NCBI GenBank assembly: GCA_037447655.1
Contig: JBBHKE010000793.1
Span: forward strand, 239,597 to 303,596
Source of the DNA: Zygnema cylindricum
Taxonomy: Eukaryota > Streptophyta > Zygnematophyceae > Zygnematales > Zygnemataceae
Reading direction: 5' to 3'
Length of the DNA stretch: 64,000 nucleotides
A program made the translations under genes and the position numbers. Shown here one piece after another: positions 60,247 through 64,000 of this stretch. The notes below the pieces were generated by a model. The model was not told the origin of the DNA, searched no databases, and saw nothing but the letters and a program-made list of their open reading frames with translations. Numbering within the stretch: position 1 is the first letter of the stretch; each line of letters begins with the position of its first letter.

Positions 60247-60855
60247 TACACTGCGAATCGTAATTAGAGTAAATTACTCTAATTCGGTCGCTCAAAATTT
60301 CGACTATATGACATCAAATAGAGTAAACGATTCTAATTTTTTCATTATTCTAATTTAGGTAAGGCTTAATTAGCGTAAAAAATTGAAATATAGGTTCGTT
60401 TAAAATAGTGTGGAGAACAGACGACGTTCGACCGTGCAAAATTGTACTTTTTTAAGTAAAAAGGTACAAATAATGATTTAATAGAATCGAGCTCGCACGT
60501 GAAATCGCACTAAACGAAAAATCAATCATATTGAAAAAAAGCCGTTCGCATACTCTCGTCCGTCGACAGCATCGTCGTCAGTGTGAACATTAACTGACAT
60601 TCAACGCGACAAATAATACTAGCGTCATAATGACATCAAAACTATACGGAGTGACAGATTTTATACGTTTACGTAGTTTAGTGTTCATAATTTCAGCGCG
60701 GATAATTAATGCCGACATAACCCAATATAGAGTACTTAAATAAATTAGAGTAAACTTCCTCTGTGAAAAAGTTCTATCACATAAACGAGAGTTCATTGCT
60801 CTAATTGTTTTTTTACTCTAATTTTTTCATTACTCTAGTTACGATTCGCGGTGTA
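60247..60855. mobile_element. Tc1/mariner-like non-autonomous element, 609 bp
   Basis: Ends TACACTGCGAATCGTAATTA and TAGTTACGATTCGCGGTGTA, flanked by TA. Inside, alternating AGAGTAAA/TTACTCTAAT phrases. No transposase. Confidence 0.8.
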
Positions 60856-61984
60856 GCGTATCGTGATACGAGCCACTTGCCCGTACAAAAAAGTAAACGC
60901 TTTGCGGACATAATATCTACGAATCCTTCCAAAGCAAAATGTACTGCCACGCAAGTGTTTGTACAGACCGAAAATAACTACGAAGGAACTTTGGACATGC
61001 CCTATATTTTTTTTCCATCGGTGTTTTTTTTTTTTCTGACATTACGTGTTCTCTTATGTGATTAGTCCCCTAGTTTGTTCATAAGTTTGCGACGGAATGA
61101 ATTCTTGTAAGGTTCACGTCCGTGCGCTTCGTTTTCGAAATTCTTCAAAAACGAAAAAGTGCATTCCGAACATGATGTCCGATGTCGAACGGCAGTTGCC
61201 GTTTGCTTTACACAGCTGTCGAGTTTTGATGCATAGAACTGCATCTTTTGTCCGCCGCTACGCTCCAAAACGGTCGAAACCAACCGCCCCAACCGTCACA
61301 GCCGCATTTTTTGTCATTTTATGAAATTTGGCTTACGGATCCCAAAATTTATGACATCTTTTTCCCATTTTTCCAAGTGTGAACCACGCATCGGTGTACG
61401 ATCTGGAAAGCAGTTACAAACGGTTTTGAAGCCGACTTAAAAACGTACACGTGGCCTTGGTCTGAGATCATTAGTGAGCTGGATATGGTACCAGTCCGTA
61501 CTACAGGTGTCGGTCAAACTGGCCGGTAGAGGGGGTTCGTCTATTAAGAATTTTAGACTCCAGCATTCTCTACCATTTTTGCCGGCCGCTATAAATTTAC
61601 AACGCTTAACTTTTTCGACCGGCCGTGCATGAAACCACAAATAAATGCGTACCATAAATAGCGTGGCACGCGTGGAAGGTGGGGCACAGCGCCAGGAAAA
61701 TAACTTGATAGGCATCGACTCGTGGTTTGTAGATTCCCTAAAAGGAGTTGGAAGCGTGCGAGGGATATATGCCACTTTTTAAAAAATAGAAAGGATGGCC
61801 CAGATCACTTGTCCAAATGGTCCGAGAATGAACGGTCGTCAAGAAACCGGTATATGTTGAACAGGTGACGAAAGGAATGCGGAACGATCTGGCCGTCCAT
61901 CTGGCCGTCACGTAACATTGCAGCACAAGGGGCAAGCCGGAATGTGCGGCACAGAAACTGGAACTTCATGCCCGCACCAAAAAC
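60856..61984. other. Intergenic, nothing firm
   Basis: Open frames on both strands around 61097-61320 and 61437-62143 show no family signature. The sequence is richer in CG than the surroundings. Confidence 0.3.
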
Positions 61985-62990
61985 TTTTCTCTGAGCAAAA
62001 TATTTCCCTGAGAAAAAAAATTCCCTGAGGGTATTTTCGCATGTGCTAAAGTTACAGTTATTTTCTGTCGTTTTCCTCCATAACTTAGAAAAAAATGAGA
62101 AAATCCGCAACCGTACGAAAAAATAGAAATTACCACCGTACAAGTTGCATTACCCTAAAACTTTATACAACCAGTAGTTTGTCGTCTAGCGTGATACAAT
62201 TTGTTGTTTAGCGCATTTCGACCCACTTTCGCGTCCTTTCAACACATGTTCAAACTTTACATCAAATCACCATGTGAGCGAATAGGCAGACAGTCGCACG
62301 TGTCTAAAGTATTTTACAATTTTTGTGCGCGGAGTACCAAAAAAAAAACACATTGCACGTTTCCAGCCTGTGCGTAATGTTTTGCGTGCGCTGATTTTCG
62401 TACAGGGGGCGTCTCTCTCAAAAACACGTGTCTTCACACATACGGCGTATGAAAAATATTGGCCATTTGTCGGCAAGTGGGAAGACGAAAAACGAAACCG
62501 AAAATTCTGTGAGACAGCGAAAGGTATTTTAGGGTTTCGACACGTCGACAATGTGACGTACGGACATTACTAAGTCACAAAAATTGTACAACGTGCGGAG
62601 AAATGTCTCAAACTGAAGCCGAGTGGAAGTTTCACCTCGTTTTATGTACCACTTCATCTGTCACAATTCTTCGTACACGTCTACGTAAGTCACAAGTTAT
62701 TTTTTAAGTGACAAGTTATTTGCGTTTACATCCGAATGCTTTGAAAGTTGTACGGAGAATCTTCGCTAAAAAACAAAGTAACAAGACTAAGTTTCGGTTA
62801 CGTGCGAAAATACCTTGAGCAAAAATTTTCCCTGAGCAAAATTTTTCTTTGAGCAAAATTTTTCCCTGAGCAAAATATTTTCCAAAATTTTTCCCTGAGC
62901 AAAATATTTTCCAAAATTTTTCCCTGAGCAACAATTTTTTTTCCCTGAGCAACAAAAATTCTCCCTGAGCAAATTTTTTCCCTGGGCCAT
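61985..62990. repeat. 17-20-bp minisatellite TTTTCCCTGAGCAAAA, split by a transposon
   Basis: Units of TTTTCCCTGAGCAAAA lie at 61985-62029 and 62816-62990, on both sides of the Harbinger-like element. Confidence 0.85.
62030..62815. mobile_element. PIF/Harbinger-like non-autonomous element, copy 2, inside a minisatellite
   Basis: Ends GGTATTTTCGCATGTGCTAA and TTACGTGCGAAAATACC(T). Flanked by TGAG on both sides, but those bases also belong to the array unit, so the duplication cannot be measured here. Matches 15360-16321 with about 180 bp less in the middle. Confidence 0.75.
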
Positions 62991-64000
62991 ATTTCGCGGC
63001 GGGGGTTCTTCCATGTCGGCGGCGTTTGCTTTCATCCAAAGTGCGCGTATTGGAATTTCCGTTTTCGGGATGTTCGCGTTTCTTTCATCCGGGAACAAGT
63101 TGACACGTGCCAACGTGACGTGACGGACACGGAGCGTCAGATTCTGGCGAAAATAAGTTACAAACTTTGAAAACTGAGTTTTTTTGCGCTTCTCGTACGG
63201 CTCGTCATTTCTGACGGCCGTCGAGTGATGTACGGATACCGGCAAAGGGACTAAACGGAACTTAACGGAACGCATTTCGCCCACGAGCATAGAGGTTTCA
63301 TTCGTACGGATTTTAGAAACCACTAGGATTTTGTCGCGACTTGCTCTCCCAGTCAAACTCCATTCTATCTTTGGATCTTGTGCCGCCCTGGAGCTGCCAC
63401 GTGGTCAAAGAACGTTGAAAAGAACCGCGGATATATAGTGTTGCCGCGCGTCACCGGTGAGTCACACATCGTCCGTACAAAAGTCATCCCTCCCTACTAC
63501 CACTAAAGGGCGGCAGTTCTCCACGCACGGAAAAAATCTGCGCCACAGAAAAGGTTCGCGAAAAAAATGACTTTTTTGTCTTTTATGTCGCGCTGGCAGG
63601 CAGGAATGTTTACCTGGAAGTGAAAAGGACCGAAAACAGAAATTCCAAAACTAAAGCAATTGAAAACGTACGAATGCCACGCGTGCGCCGGCAGCCGCTA
63701 TTGACCGGTCGCATAATCTTGGGTCTTGGAAATTACGCTGTTGCTTCGCTGAGTTTGTTACGTAGTCAAAGCCTCAATACAGCTTGTCCGTACAATTTCA
63801 TTTACAACGCGCTCAATTCTAGGCCAGACTTTCAAAGTGCCGCCTTGCCGTTCGATAGCCGGTATCGGGTGCTATCGGGTATCGGAAGTACCGCGATCGG
63901 ATATTTCCGATGCACAACATGACGGGACACCGCCCATCGTTATGAGGGTTAGGGATTTGTTGGTGTTAATGTGTAATTATAACATATCATTTCAATTTAG
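62991..64000. other. Window end, with a promoter-like segment
   Basis: 63397-63404 is CCACGTGG (G-box) and 63431-63437 is ATATATA on the plus strand, a plausible promoter for something downstream. The following frames (63569, 63620) are not recognisable. 63840-63920 (CGATAGCCGGTATCGGGTGC, CCGATGCACAACATG) resembles the end of the short hAT family at 55178-55531. Confidence 0.3.

Noticed and set aside
61437-62143. Overlapping frames of 65-112 codons on the minus strand
   Set aside because: No domain, no splice context, and partly inside the minisatellite and the transposon end.

Overview
This is nuclear DNA of a photosynthetic eukaryote, most likely a member of the green-plant lineage. The reasons are GT-AG introns in every gene, a plant-type two-thioredoxin protein disulfide isomerase, a UPF0301/YqgE protein with a plastid-like leader, and a copia-class retroelement whose primer-binding site matches plant initiator-Met tRNA. 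A GcvR-type ACT protein and a secreted PAN-plus-proline-rich protein would suit a charophyte or other non-seed plant better than a flowering plant, but that placement is an inference.

Four host genes can be rebuilt exon by exon with matching splice phases. (1) 364-7241, minus: ER protein disulfide isomerase of the P5/PDIL2 type, 9 exons, 444 aa, ending KEEL. Its upstream region carries a TATA box and a TGACGTGG element of the unfolded-protein-response type. (2) 17063-19919, plus: plastid-type YqgE/AlgH-like protein, 2 exons, 385 aa. (3) 31246-35511, minus: double-ACT protein of the GcvR type with a mitochondrial-like presequence, 6 exons, 209 aa. Its first exon with flanking DNA is duplicated 1,083 bp upstream, and its small third exon has a decayed tandem copy. 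(4) 50135-52193, minus: secreted protein with two PAN/apple domains and a proline-rich tail, 3 coding exons joined by phase-1 introns, 339 aa, plus a likely 5'UTR intron.

Most of the rest is mobile and repetitive DNA. 8.5-13.8 kb holds hAT-like copies and a gag-only LTR retrotransposon with a perfect 5-bp target duplication, itself interrupted by a hAT element. 14-16.3 kb and 53-63 kb hold PIF/Harbinger-like and other interspersed families. 21.4-30.4 kb has SINE-like sequence, T-rich arrays, a large imperfect palindrome (24450-25240) and two tandem units of about 2 kb. 39.6-45.9 kb is a decayed pogo/Tigger-like transposon whose long first intron holds further open frames. A second gag fragment lies at 47.3-47.9 kb. 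Short elements sharing the terminus CACCGCGAATCGCTATTAG and flanked by TA (Tc1/mariner-like) are scattered through the whole window, including introns of two genes.

No rRNA, convincing tRNA, CRISPR, operon or prokaryotic feature was seen. The four host genes are unrelated and do not form a cluster. All gene models are manual splices without transcript support.
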